Part shown: positions 1-11,375 of the stretch, in pieces
Numbering within the stretch: the stretch's first letter is position 1
Layout: the number at the start of each line of letters is the position of its first letter
Assembly (NCBI GenBank): GCA_028583605.1
Contig: CM053336.1
Span: 23,421,004 to 23,485,003, forward strand
DNA: 64,000 nucleotides
Direction: 5' to 3'
DNA from: Dastarcus helophoroides
Taxonomy: Eukaryota > Arthropoda > Insecta > Coleoptera > Bothrideridae
Position numbers and translations under genes: made by a program
Notes under the pieces: model-generated
Seen by the model: only the letters and a program-made list of their open reading frames with translations
The model's database searches: none
Told to the model about the DNA's origin: nothing

Positions 1-1353
1 AAATTGTTTTGATTTTAAGATTTATGTGTTACCTTGAAAAATGATTGGTCCTACCAGATTTCGATGTACATCTGTCCTATTTTTTCTGGATATAATGCTT
101 TTTACTCTCAAATTTTTTGAATCATGTATCCCATTGATTCAAACCAGTGTTCAACTGAGATGACTTTAATTGTGTTCAAGGATGTACAAGTAGATGCAAC
201 TAAAATACTAAGTTGCTGCTGAACTTATCACATGAAGGTTCTTGGTGAACTTTCCATTATTGCTTCCGCCCCTGCATCAGCATTGTTTGCGCATTTTCCT
301 TGTGCTCCAGCAGACTCAGTTTTCCTAAAGTGCAGGGAATCTCCAACAAAATTAAGAAAATCACTCTGCAAATATCTCATGCTCAAGCAAGCTTGTGCAG
401 TAGTTTCCTCTGTGCCCCACTCTACCAACTTTTTGCGGCACGATCTGCTTCACTAAACAAATTTGTAACTATCCATAGTTTTCAAATAGTGCACAAAATC
501 CACAAAAAAGTTATGGCATTTAGTCCCCAAGTCCTCGATGCAATTTTACACGAAATAAACCTACTTTCGATCATCATTCACCTTTTGATCAGTTCGAGAT
601 CGTTCCATACGAACCACTGCTACAAACATTTTTTGTTTTAAATGAAAACCATCGTAAAGAAAGAACTAACAGCGGCAGAACTATTTCACCACGGTATTCG
701 TTTAAAAAGCAGGTAGGAAACCTCCGTAATGAAAAGCAGAGCATGATAAACAAAACCACAAAAATTGACACTATTGACAGTTGACAATGACAGGTGACCA
801 TTGAACTACTTTTACTTCATAGATAACAATATGTAATAAGAAATCGCCTGCCTTTTTCGTTTTCGTTACTTGCTCTTGCTTTTGTTCGCTATAACCTCTT
901 CTAACAAGTCATTAGACAATCAAAGTGCACTGGATGACTTTTTTACTTAAACACTGAATAGTTCATTCTGCAGCCGCCACCCGGATTTTGTTCGTATTAC
1001 ATCAAACATTAAATTCTTTTATCTATTATAATTATTATGCATTCCTGCAATTTGCATTACATATGTTAAATGATTTAAATCTATTTATCATGTCTAACAG
1101 CGTTGATTCAATCAACGCTAACAGTATAACGAAAATATTTTAAAATTTTGGCAACGCCGCATCCAAGCTGACAGAGGTCAATTTGGATATGTCATACCAT
1201 ATACTTAATAAGTATATGTATCATACGAAGCTACATGGCCGCCAGAGGCAGCCTGAAAATGGGTTTTAATTATGATTTGAAATGATTTTTTTTCGGCGAA
1301 AATGTATTATAAACATATATTTTTAATAGCGGATTCGTATCATACCTTTTTTT
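1..1353. other. No gene recognised
   Basis: AT-rich sequence with only short open frames and no recognisable domain, splice-linked exon series or RNA gene. I see nothing to annotate beyond generic non-coding DNA. Confidence 0.5.
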
Positions 1354-1403
1354 CTCTACCTTCTGTTACAATTAATGACATTATGACTGAATCACCCTGT
1401 ATA
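1354..1403 (+). repeat. MITE end fragment, family shared with 26690-26740
   Basis: The 50 bp ending in GACTGAATCACCCTGTATA are repeated almost unchanged at 26690-26740. CACCCTGTA is the same terminus used by the other MITEs here, so this is probably the right tip of a TA-flanked MITE. The left part is not recognisable. The interval 1404-1786 holds nothing I recognise. Confidence 0.5.
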
Positions 1404-1786
1404 TTGTTGAGAGCAAAATAATTGTTCTCTCATTTAAAATTATTGCCTGCTATAGTTTTTATTTATTAAAATAGAATCTTGAGTTATTACTACAAAACCA
1501 TGAGACCAATTCAAAAACCATTAACACAACTAAATTTTAGGGGAAAAGCTGCATTAGAAACAGTTATGGTCGTTTTTTTTAGTAAACTGGAAAAGACCAA
1601 GGGGCAGTTTAACATTTTCGAAAATTTAAAATTTTGCTGAAACGGGTAAAGATACAACATTTTTGTTATGGCCAGGTAATTTATCTCCGAAAATTTGCCT
1701 GGGTCTGTGAAAACCCCAAAAACCCCTCTATATCTGCTGGAAATAGTAGTAATAGGGAAAAATCCTTGAAAATAGGATACCTTGTA

Positions 1787-2216
1787 CAGGGTGAGCGAAA
1801 CTCGATGTCTCGGCGCTATTATAAGAAAAGCAAAGAAGATATAAGAAATCTGAAAAGAGATTCTTACACTGGATTAAATAAGGTCAATTTTAAGCTAAAT
1901 CTGCATATTTTTCCAAATTTGGAAACCATAGTATTGACGTCATTGAATTATTTTTCTGCAGAAACATACCTATATTTTACCACATTTAAAAAGAACAAAT
2001 TTTTATAAACAAATTTTGTTAATATGGATATGCAAAAATACAAGTATGTTTCTGGAAAAAAAGTTCAATGACGTCATTACTTTGATCTGGAAAAATATGC
2101 CAATTTTACCTAGAATGGACCTTCTTCAATCCAATTTAAGAACCTGTTTTCAGATTTCCTATATCGCCTTTTCTTGTCTTATAATAGAGCTGAGACATTG
2201 AGTTTCACTCACCCTG
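1787..2216. mobile_element. Hairpin MITE, TA-flanked, CAGGGTGAG termini
   Basis: Two arms of about 215 bp are inverted copies of each other and fill nearly the whole element. It starts CAGGGTGAGCGAAACTC after TA and ends GAGTTTCACTCACCCTG before TA. Both arms contain a TGACGTCA-like core. No transposase is present, so it would be non-autonomous; TA flanks and termini suggest a Tc1/mariner-type source. The right half recurs at 62985-63180 in the same position 3' of the second serpin, so it was part of the duplicated block. Confidence 0.75.
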
Positions 2217-2317
2217 TACGTCGCACATTATACAAATAAAGTTTATGCTTATTAAAGCTTTAATAGCTATGCATGAGTAATTAATTACACCATTAAATCA
2301 GTAAATTATTGCCCACT

Positions 2318-3631
2318 TCAGTGTTTTACAGTTGGGTCACTTATTTTTCCACAAAAAACAACGGCTTTTGTTTCTTTATCCATAATGAAGTACAAGAATG
2401 GACGAGTGGCCCTAAACTGAGTACCCGATTTGTCTGAAAGATCATCTCCTGACGCAGATGACGCTGTACTTCCATGTTCATCAACCTCAATCTCACTTTT
2501 CTGTAAAGCACTTGTGACAAATAGATTATGGTAGTAAATGCCCGAAAGGTCACTTTTATCTCCATCAAACAAGTCCACGATGCCCATCTGCGAAAATAAC
2601 AGTAGAAAATATACGGTAGAAATTATTTCCAATTAATTTATTTTACCTTTTTCAAAATATCAGTCGCCTTCAAGTCAGTTTTTGCCGAAAATCTAGGAAG
2701 ACTTATGGCAATGCCGGCAGAGTCATCAGCTGATAGCAAATATTTTAACAAATTATCAATTGGTTGGCTTTTTATTGTGGAAAGTACATTCTTGATAGTT
2801 TCTCCTCTTTGTGGCAAAATAATGTACATAGAAAAGCTGGAGCCCTGAAAATTTAAAATACTTTTTTACGGTACGATTGCATTCATAAACCTTACATCTC
2901 CGTAGGGTAGTTCAACTATTTGGGAATTGATATAAGGAACATATCCGAAAGAAGCTCCTTCAGCTCCCTGAAACATTAGATCAACCTTGCCGATTTCTGA
3001 ACCGTTTTCATTGTAAAATTTGGTAGGAAAGGTAATTTCGGGAACAAATGGACTTAACCATGGCCCTCTAAAGTACAGAGTACTTGCCAAAAATAGTTCC
3101 GTGTCGATACTAATTGTTTCTAGAAAATATGTTTCATAAACACGCCATCATTATAAATTACATTTCATCCCACCAGGTTTAATGAAGTCGTTAATTCTAT
3201 TTTTTGTAGCTTTGGATACATATTCATTAATAACATTTGCGGCTGCTCGATTATCGTTGAAATTAATGGGAATAACATCTACGTTGTAATATTTTTTGGC
3301 TACTTCCAGAAATTTCTCTTTGATTTTTTCTGAAGTTGAACTGAAAAGGGGGTTCGATGTCTCTAAACTTACATTGAGGACGGGACGCTAAAAACAAGAT
3401 ATTTTAAATAAAAAGATAATCAACTGCAGTGCCACTACAAACCGCAATTGTATCAGCAAGGTTTTTAAATGAAGTTCTAAATTGTCTCTTGTTAGATGGT
3501 ATTTGGAGAACCTGTTCTATTTGTTTTGCGGTGTTGCCTTTTGCTCCTTCTAAAATGAGGCTCAGCGTTGTGTACGTGGTATATGGCGATAAAGCTATAT
3601 TAGCGTTCTCATCAGCATCTTTAATCGTTGC
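2318..3631 (-). CDS. Serpin A, five 3' exons
   Basis: Secreted serine protease inhibitor of the serpin family. Minus-strand exons with GT-AG borders in frame: 3631-3425, 3387-3174, 3119-2896, 2844-2647, 2587-2318 (stop). Visible family landmarks are an early ALSPYTTYTTLSLILEGAKG block, TLYFRGPW, VELPYGD, MGIVDLFD, a reactive-centre loop, and the C-terminal RPFLYFIMD...GKISDP. The loop has the hinge EHGSTASSAS, typical of an inhibitory serpin; counting from the P15 Gly puts Lys-Ser at P1-P1', suggesting trypsin-like targets (inference). The donor of exon 3631-3425 (gttgat) is weak. With the candidate exon at 9287-9390 about 404 residues are accounted for, normal for the family. ATTAAA near 2256 (minus) could be the polyadenylation signal. 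No disabling change seen, so probably functional. Confidence 0.9.
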
Positions 3632-4074
3632 CTGGAAAAAAAAAATAAAACATAAAATTAAAAAAATATTCTAAGTAAACTGAAAATCAATGCAACCGTA
3701 ATAAATTCAATTTAGAAGATACAAACACATTCTTACATCCCTGAAATAATTTGGGCTTTTACTTCTTTTGTTCTTATTTTATTTTCTTCGGTATACTCTT
3801 TAATCGAATGATCTAAAGTAAAAAACTGAGAATAAAATTAAATTAAAATATTTCGGACAGATTATAAGGACATCAAATATGGTAAAATTTTCTACTGATT
3901 TATACAAAATAATTTTATTCAGGCGAGAATAATGAAATTAGATAATTTAAATAGAATATGTAGATATATAATTTGGTTCCATTACATGTACATAAACAGA
4001 AAACCACAAAAAGGTTGCCAAGAGTCATTTGCTAATATTTCAGACCAAATGATTGTTAAATTAACGTTTTCCAA

Positions 4075-4790
4075 CAGTTAAATTCACCGTAGAATTAGAG
4101 AAAGAAGCAGCTTTACCATTTTTAGGCCCATTAGTTAGGAATAAAAATAGATTAGAATTTGAGGTATATAGGAAAGATTCAAATACCGTCCGCTATATAA
4201 CTTCTGATTCTAACCATTGCATACAACACTAAATGGCAAGCTTCAACTTCCTTGTCCGTCGCTTTCTGAGCCTTTCTCTTAATAGGGAAAGATTCGGAAA
4301 GGAGTTGAAGACAATTAAACATATAGCTGAGGATAATGCATTCGATCCAAATATTATTTATAAATTATAAAATTATTAATAAGAAAAAATTTAAATGTGA
4401 ATTGGTGAATATCACAAACTTCGCTTACTCATGGTTTGGGTGGAATTTTACGAACACAAAGTTTCCGGGTTGTTTATAATTCTAACGCCAAATTAAATTC
4501 GCTTCTGGGTAGTTTAAGGGTAAAGTAGAGCAAACAGATAGGTCCGGTATTTATCAAATTTCATATAGAGATTGTTCTCAAAAGTATGTCGGGTAAACTA
4601 GACGATCTCTTAAGATCCGACTGAAGAAGTATTTGACTCATTTGAGGTCGGAAGAACTGAGAATTAGATCCTAGGATAGATAATAATATTAAATTGTTAA
4701 GAGTAGTAAATAAGAATTATATGTTAAATGCATGTGAAAGCTTAACCATCCATAAGGCTGGAGACAACCTCATGAATGGTTGCGCTGGGC
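4075..4790 (+). pseudogene. Penelope-like element: end of RT plus GIY-YIG endonuclease, decayed
   Basis: Remnant of a Penelope-like retroelement antisense to the serpin, inside its long intron. The first frame from about 4078 shows the C-terminal part of the PLE reverse transcriptase (KFTVELEKEAALPFLG, then FEVYRKDSNTVRYI and a Ser-x-His). A stop and a 1-base shift follow, then RERFGKELKTIKHIAEDNAF. From 4542 comes the GIY-YIG nuclease: SGIYQISYRDCSQKYVG, an in-frame stop where Gln is usual, then TRRSLKIRLKKYLTHLR. The typical C-terminal NACESLTIHKAGDNLMN follows in another frame. Several stops and shifts show it is dead. The N-terminal RT domain is absent. Confidence 0.85.
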
Positions 4791-4917
4791 TTTTAGGCCA
4801 TTCATCTCTGTTAAAAATAGTTAAGGTTGATAGATAAGGAATGGTGACACTATGACGTGTATGATTAGTTGCGCATGAGCGTTCGGATGCGGTCGATCCT
4901 GCACGAAGTGAATATTC

Positions 4918-6998
4918 TTAGTATACCTGGTGTTTTTTTTTTTTTTAATTGGAACGTTACCTCTATATGGAGTACCACTTACTATAAAGGCGAACTGATT
5001 TTGTTGATGGGGTTAATTGGGGCTAAACTACCTTTCAAAAATATTTTCAACTTCCTCCCACTTCCGGTTATACCGAAAGTACACATCAACTTTCTTATTT
5101 TAAATAGCAACCCCCATATTGTATATTTTATTTGGATTTTGCTTAAAATATTAAGTTCAGTCTATGTATACATGTTTATTACTACCTTTCGTAGTTTTAA
5201 AGATATTTTAATTTTTCGAAAAAAAAATGACACAAAAGAGGGTTATTTTGACTCTTTGTATCTTTTTTATTATTTGGAGTAAGAAAATGAAATTTTGGTG
5301 GAGGTTATGAAGTATTATGGGGCCTCTAGTAAGGGAATCAGATTTTACATTTGTTATACAGGGTAACGAAAATTTTATGGTCTTTATTGTATTTGTTTGA
5401 TTCAGAAATTTTTTTTTAAATGAGAACTATGTGTTTTTTAATCATTTTTTCATTTTCCACATAAAAAGAAGAAAAAAGTTACATTATTTATTTTTCAAAA
5501 TTTTGCACCGTTACAGAGGTATTTTACATAAATCTCAAAATAAAAAGAATCAAACATCTCTTTTTTTGTTCAAGTAGAAAATTAGCTGTAGGTAAAAAAC
5601 GCTTAAAGAATTAATGATAATAAATAATAGGAAAATAAAATGATTAATAAAAAATTTACATCAAGAACAACATTGACGGTCTTTTGTTTTAATAAATTTA
5701 AAGGCATATTTTAAGATTTCGAATTGAGTAACCTTTTTAAGCACATCCGATTGTTCCTAGCAATATGCTTGACATGCAGTAGTCGTTGCAAAAACCTGCC
5801 CCTTAACAGTTGCCTATGGAAGAATTCTAGTGGTGTTTTATCCTGGGGGCGCGGCGGCCACGCGTGCGGACCATCGTTTTTAATAAACTGGGTCTCAAAT
5901 AAGTAGATGAGAAAGCCATTGTCTATTTCACCGTTATGAGCCCCATAGTATTAAGCCAATGTTCATTTGTATATCTTTCAAATGTAGCTCAATATCTCAT
6001 CATCAACATATCTGTATACCTTAGCCAAATAATATATTAGGATTTATTTATGATTCAAAAAAAAAGATTATTAAATAATTACCATTTTGATTTTCATTAT
6101 GAAATTTAACGCTTACAAATCCTGAGATCTAATCTAACAGCATAGCAGCTATAGGAAGGATTTTCTTGAACATTTGTTGTTGATTTTCATTACTCCTCAA
6201 ATGAGATGGCTGATTAACAAACCATTGTTGCGAAACTTAAATTCGTGGCTCCATAAATATTTTTCAATAAGTATTCTAATAATTAACCAAAAACTTAGTC
6301 GTCTTATACGGTTATCTTTTAAATGTTATTTAGCCTAATATTTTTAGACCTTGTGGATATGTTTTTTTTTTCAAAAATTTTGTCGTCTACTGAATTATTT
6401 CTCTGTAACGGTGCATAATTTTAAAAAATTAGTCATATAATTTTTTCCCCTTTTTATGTGGAGAATCCAAAAATGATTAAAAAAACACATAGTTCCCATT
6501 TAAGAAAACAGAGTTTTTTTTAATAAAACAAAAACAATAAATATCATAAAATTTCCGGCACCCTTTATAATAAATGCAAAATCTGATTACGTTATTATAG
6601 CTCCATAATATTTCATGAATTCAACCCAAGTTTCATTTTTTTACTCCAAATAATAAAAAAGATACAAAGAGTCAAAATAACCCTCTTTTCTGTCAAATGT
6701 TGTGTTTTTGAAAAATTAAAATATCTTTAAAACTACGAAAGATAGCAATAAACATGTATACATAAGCTGAACATATTTTTTTACGAAAATTTAAATAAAA
6801 TATAAAATATTGTGGTTGCTATTTAAAATAAAAAAGTTGATGTCTACTTTTCGTATAACCTTAAGTGGTAGGAAGTTGAAAATATTTTTAAAAGGTAGCT
6901 TAACCCCATCAACAAAATCAGTTTGTCTTTATAGTAACGGATACTCCATATAAAGGTAACCTCCCAACTAAAACAAAAATATCCGGTATAAGGGTAAA
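4918..6998. mobile_element. Fold-back element with ~600-bp inverted arms, nested in PLE
   Basis: 4918-5522 and 6403-6998 are inverted copies of each other, diverged by substitutions and small indels. Tips read TATACCTGGTG on the left and TATACCGGATA on the reversed right. The left arm contains a run of about 15 T. The 880-bp centre and the arms have no convincing coding sequence. The element lies between the PLE coding remnant (ends about 4790) and the PLE 3' tail (from about 6999), so it probably inserted into that PLE. Superfamily unknown. Confidence 0.75.
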
Positions 6999-7128
6999 TT
7001 TTAAGATTAGGTGTTAGTATCTCTCTGAAGATGACAGCTTGGCTGTCGAAACGCGTTATAGCAACCTTTGTTGTGTGTTTTAATCTTTCTTTGTTTCAGG
7101 GGACAAGTTCTGTATTTCAATTTTTAGA
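6999..7128 (+). repeat. PLE 3' tail, family A
   Basis: Sequence from about 7012 to 7128 matches 54814-54925 (minus) over its full length and 17926-17992 (plus) over its second half. It carries a hammerhead-like core (separate entry), then GCAACCTTTGTTGTGTG and an AGGGGACAAG block. Orientation agrees with the PLE coding remnant upstream, so it is most simply that element's 3' terminal repeat cut off by the fold-back insertion. Confidence 0.65.
7017..7061 (+). ncRNA. Hammerhead-ribozyme-like motif, family A
   Basis: The order of parts is that of a type I hammerhead: CTGAAGA (7025-7031), helix II GACAG/CTGTC with a CTTGG loop (7033-7047), GAAA (7048-7051), palindromic ACGCGT as helix III (7051-7056), U at the cleavage position (7057), then ATAG as the 3' strand of helix I. 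Helix I pairs with TCTCT imperfectly (one mismatch in four), helix II has an unpaired T at its base, and U at position 17 is suboptimal. A two-base helix III loop would favour a dimeric form. It is probably a decayed PLE hammerhead; activity is doubtful. Confidence 0.55.
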
Positions 7129-9066
7129 ACTATAATTATCGAGTTACCAGGAAAAAGCCATTTATTAATGAGCAAATGTAAACTTATTTCAAATATTGAA
7201 TACCAACAAAGTAAAAACAGACTACCCAATTACTGGTTATCGGCTCCAGTCCTCGCTGAAAATGACGTGTTATAAAATGTGGAAGCACAAAGTCAAAGCA
7301 GGTAAAAGCAGCGCTTTTACCCTTTTTCAACAATACACTTAGTTTTCGGCGACGACTAGAGCCAATAGCATGCTTTTACTCTGTCCGTACCTTAACGAAG
7401 AATTTTGCAGTAGACTTGTTTTCATTGCTTATTCAAAATGTTCAACTATTTTATTAACTAACTTTAATACTAACTATATGGAAATCTTTTATAAATAACT
7501 CATTTAAGAGTAAAAACAAAACACACTTGTTTGGCTTTACCCGATATAGTGGGGTACTGGCAAACTATCCTATTATCACTTCTCAGCCTTCTGTTATGAC
7601 ATATTTCATATAAATACTCTGCCAATGGTGACTGATCATCTGAAGTTTATTATCTTCTTGTTTATTTAAAGGTATTGAGATTATTGTAAGTCTAACGTTT
7701 TTCCGAGATTTATCCCCTATCTCAAAAAGTCAACTTTTTTGAAACTTTATTTTTTAGGAAGTTTATTTTTTTTTAATTTCGATTTTTTTTAGGTTTGAAT
7801 TTTATTTCTAATTTTCCGAAAACTTCGTCACTATTTTTTATTTAAGATGTTCTAAAGATCTTGAACTTTTATTTCTTTTTTTTGAAAATTAGCGTCTTAA
7901 AATCGACTTTTTTTAACTATAAAGAAATGTGTAGAAATTCATTTATTCATATTAAAGTAAATTTTTCTAAACTTTCCACTTTCTAACTAGACAAGGAAAA
8001 ATTTAAACTTGAAATTTTGAAAGGAAAAATATAATTTCGCAATAAAATTTTAAGATAAAGTTAAAATCCCCAAAGGGCAAATTTCCAGTTTATTTGAAGA
8101 CATATATTTTCTGAAAAAAAAGTTAAAGACATGAATTATAAGTTAAAAAACATGCTTGAAAAACAATCTTGACAAAAATTTTTGGAAAAAACGGAATTGG
8201 GACTTTGAAATTTAATTTTGTGGTTTTCAGCAAAATCATAACTAAATTCAAATTTAAAGGTAAAAATAAAGATAAATTTACCTCAAAATGATTAATTTTA
8301 AGTTTAATCTTTCAATTTTACCGAATTTGGGGGCTACTGTTACTTTAGATTTTATTACGTAAATTACTGTTAAATACTTTCAAATGTGTTTGGTATATAG
8401 AACTACAATTGTGCCAAAGTTGTATGTTGGATATTAAATAATTGCAAAAATATTTAAGTGTCTACTTTAAATAAGGCGCAGTGTAATACAAAGGAAAATT
8501 CTTTACAAAATTTCAAGTTTGTAGAGAGGCAGTCCTGCCATCAATAATGCAAATTACAATTTACCTCAATAGTTTTCTCTGGATACTTATCATTCCACAC
8601 TCATTTTTGATTAAGGCAATTATTAATATAAACAATAAAACAAAATATTTAAAACAAACGCACTGTCAATAATATTAATTTACTCTCTGCTCTTTTATCG
8701 AATCTAGGTACCTGTCCCTTTGACATAGGAGCGTATTTTTAAGGTTTTTTTAGCCCCCTTAGAAACTGAATTTCCATAAAATTTCTTCTTAACTAGCCCC
8801 TACAGTATATATGTAAATAACCTATGTGCAAAGTTTCAAGCTCCTAGACCTATCGGTTTCGACTGTGCGTTGATATGTCAGTCACCTTACATTTTTATAT
8901 TTGATATGTATAGAGTTTGCTATGATAGAGATCGCCGGCCCGGCAAAACAATGCCAGATAGATATAGAAATTCAAAAAACGGTTTTACTTTAAGAAAATT
9001 CCAACATTAAGGAAATCAGCAACATTTTTATTATTATCTTGTATCATACTCTTACGAACAATATTT
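7129..9066. other. Intron/intergenic, no gene; short-repeat tract 7700-8330
   Basis: No coding or RNA gene recognised. The middle is T-rich then A-rich simple sequence of the GAAATTTT/GACTTTTT type seen in larger islands elsewhere in the window. Confidence 0.5.
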
Positions 9067-9127
9067 AAAGAACACTAGTGGCTCTTAATAAAGAACACTA
9101 CTGGTTCTTCATAAAGAACACTGACGG
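9067..9127 (+). repeat. 23-bp minisatellite, about 2.6 copies
   Basis: Three successive starts of AAAGAACACTA or a close variant at 9067, 9090 and 9113 give a 23-bp period. Units two and three are slightly diverged. It sits in the proposed long serpin intron. Confidence 0.7.
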
Positions 9128-9286
9128 TAAAGGAGGAGCAAAATATAAAAAAATGTATTTATAATATTAATACTTTTCAATAAATAGCAGCATTTGCAGC
9201 TAATTATAAAACAATAGGAATATTTGAGTTTGGTTTTAATATAATTGAAAAAAAAGACACCCATTTTAATAAGACTTCATGCTTAC

Positions 9287-9390
9287 CTCTAAAAAGTGAA
9301 ATCCAAAATAGTTCAAAGAGTCACTTAATGACGGTGCTGGTGAAGATTGTGAACAGAGAATTAGCGATGCCGCCAAAGACAAACTGAGAT
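9287..9390 (-). CDS. Candidate serpin A N-terminal exon (signal peptide)
   Basis: A minus-strand exon with a pyrimidine-tract acceptor (tttttcag) and a GTAAGC donor. It encodes 34 residues: hydrophobic LSLSLAASLILCSQSS, then SDSLNYFGFHFLE. This reads as the end of a signal peptide followed by the first helix of a serpin. It ends in phase 0, matching the exon at 3631, so the intron would be about 5.7 kb and would contain the PLE and fold-back insertions. The exon begins two bases into a codon, so the initiator ATG lies in an upstream exon that I could not identify; a strong donor near 9594 (minus) does not give an open frame. Confidence 0.65.
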
Positions 9391-10264
9391 CTGAAAAAGG
9401 CAAAATTAAATTATTTATGGAATATGATAAATGTCGATGAAATCAAATGTTTTGTAATTAACCAATCGAACGTACTATGTGTTTAAACGTAACGTGCCTA
9501 AAACTTTGAGGACGCTAGCACTAATGGATGTTTCTGTGCAACTCGAAAGAAAAGTCAAGTTACCACTCGATTTGTGTCCTTTACAATTTCACTTACGTCG
9601 TCGTACATACAGCACTGTGAAAAACTCTTTGGACACAAGCAGATTTTTCGTAACTACGTTTTATAGAATAGAAAAAATCCATATAATTAAGTGTAGTTTA
9701 ACTAAAAGGCAAGTTTACAGAACTTTCTAAAATATATTGCCCAAAAATGCACGCTATTATTAGGAAATAATATCTAGTAATAAAATAAATTTCCTTAAAT
9801 ATCGACTAATCCGCGAATGTCTGCAAATAGATGGTCAATTTTTTAGTCATTTCTTGTTTGCATATAGGGATGAAAAAACTAATTATTGCTAATCAGTATT
9901 ATAATATAACTTTACAAATGCATATGCTGTTTATGGAAAGCAAAACAAAATTGAAGCACTACCCTAATTCTGATAATATTACAAATCCATGCAAAGGGGC
10001 ATTTGACATTATGTAGAACAATTGTCTAGAACAAATTTGTTAAAATAACCCTTTTGGATAAAAGAAGTGTTATTATATTATATAAAAAACGAACTATCTG
10101 TACAATGCACCAAAAATTGTACTTTGAGAAATCTATTGCAAGATGTATTGTGACAAAATATTAAAAAACCCATTAACCCGAAGGCAGAAATGAAGTGGAT
10201 GCCCTAATAAATTCATACAACATCCAGTGCATTATTTAAAAGTAGCTACTAACGCAAAAGAAGA

Positions 10265-10560
10265 TCAAAGTATCAAGAGCTCAGTGAAAATTTACACAAT
10301 GCGCAAGGAATTAGTGTTGATTCGTCGACTGTTCGTAGGGAGCCACTGACAGTAGGCCTACGCGGGTCTGTAGTCAGGCACAAATCATCTCTTCGGCGTA
10401 ATACTAAACCAAGTCGACTAAATTGGGCTAGAGAACACCAAAATTGGACAGTCAAAACTTGGAGTCATGTCTTATGGACGGACGGATCCCAATCTCAAAT
10501 ATTTGGTAGTTCTCGACATCAACATATCATTAGAAGGATATGTTTTTTTCAATTTATTTA
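10265..10560 (+). pseudogene. Tc1/mariner transposase fragment
   Basis: An open frame reads ELSENLHNAQGISVDSSTVR, then LRRNTKPSRLNWAREHQNWT, then WSHVLWTDGSQSQIFGSSR and a stop soon after. These are the end of the helix-turn-helix region, the linker, and the first catalytic block (WxxVLWTDESxFxIFG in the family) of Tc1-type transposases. The first Asp is kept, the usual Glu is Gly, and the rest of the DDE domain is missing. No terminal repeats were found nearby. A 5'- and 3'-truncated relic. The flanks 9391-10264 and 10561-10832 hold nothing else I recognise. Confidence 0.85.
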
Positions 10561-10832
10561 ACATTTCTTCGGCCCAGTTTGGAAATATTTAAATTTTTTT
10601 TTTTATGGTTTGTTGACAATTTTCTAAACAATTTTTGAAATGCGACTACGTGATATTTAAATTTATTAAAAACGTCACTTCATGACAGTTTACAAATTAA
10701 GAGGTTAGTTTATTTTACATAGAATAGGAATAATGAAAAATAGGAGACCAAAAATTAGATATGAAAAAAATAAAAATTTTTTGATTTTTTGATAATTTAA
10801 GAAATATAAAAAAATACATAAAAAAGGTTGTA

Positions 10833-10879
10833 GCACTGGACATCGATGTTTCGCTCTCATTTGAGCTCGTCAGCAGTGC
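10833..10879 (-). ncRNA. Type I hammerhead ribozyme, intact core
   Basis: On the minus strand every part of a type I hammerhead is present in order: helix I strand GCACTG (10879-10874), core CTGACGA (10873-10867), helix II GCTC-AAATGA-GAGC (10866-10853), GAAA (10852-10849), helix III ACAT/ATGT within the perfect palindrome ACATCGATGT (10849-10840), C17 (10839), and helix I return strand CAGTGC (10838-10833). All helix I and II pairs are Watson-Crick. Predicted cleavage is between 10839 and 10838. The sequence after the motif (TACAACCTTTTTTATG) resembles what follows the family A motif, so it is probably the terminal repeat of another PLE-type or retrozyme-like element. No coding region for it is visible nearby. 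Confidence 0.85.
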
Positions 10880-11375
10880 ATAACATGGAAAGGGAACAAA
10901 TTCTTTTCGTTTATTTTTGTCAGATTTTTAAATTGTCCAAGAATTTTTTCAGAGTACTGTATATACCACGTGTTAAGGATTATTTAAAATATCTGATAAA
11001 ATTTCACTTAAGTTATGGCCTTTTAAACCTAAGGCTGCTAAGGTTTCAATATAAAAATCGAAAATTAAAAGTAATGTTGATATTCTTCCAGAGAACATAA
11101 TAAACACAGATTTTTGGGGATATTCATAGTTCCTAGCCGGAGTTGGTATATATTATATTGAAACAAATTATGTATTGTAAATTAAAGTTGTTAGTAATCG
11201 TAGTATTGATGGCAACATTTAACAATTTAAATGATGTCCTTTAAAATGTACTAGACTAATGTTTCCCAAATAAAATAAAATACCGGGTCACAGAATTATC
11301 CCCAATTATTCAATCATGTTCATAAAATCTATGAGAACAAGAAATAAATTTCTAGTGCCTTTTGTGTAACGGTAT

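Noticed and set aside
1799..1820. GCGAAACTCGATGTC at a MITE tip, similar to the 3' part of a hammerhead
   Set aside because: No CTGANGA or helix II lies in the right position upstream.
3735..3812. Exon-like segment (minus) with acceptor and GTAAGA donor between serpin exon 3631 and the candidate first exon
   Set aside because: Its phase does not match the exon at 3631 in any frame; including it creates stops.
9540..9640. Possible serpin first exon (minus) with strong GTAAGTG donor and an ATG
   Set aside because: Joining it to 9390 shifts the frame and meets a stop after about ten codons.
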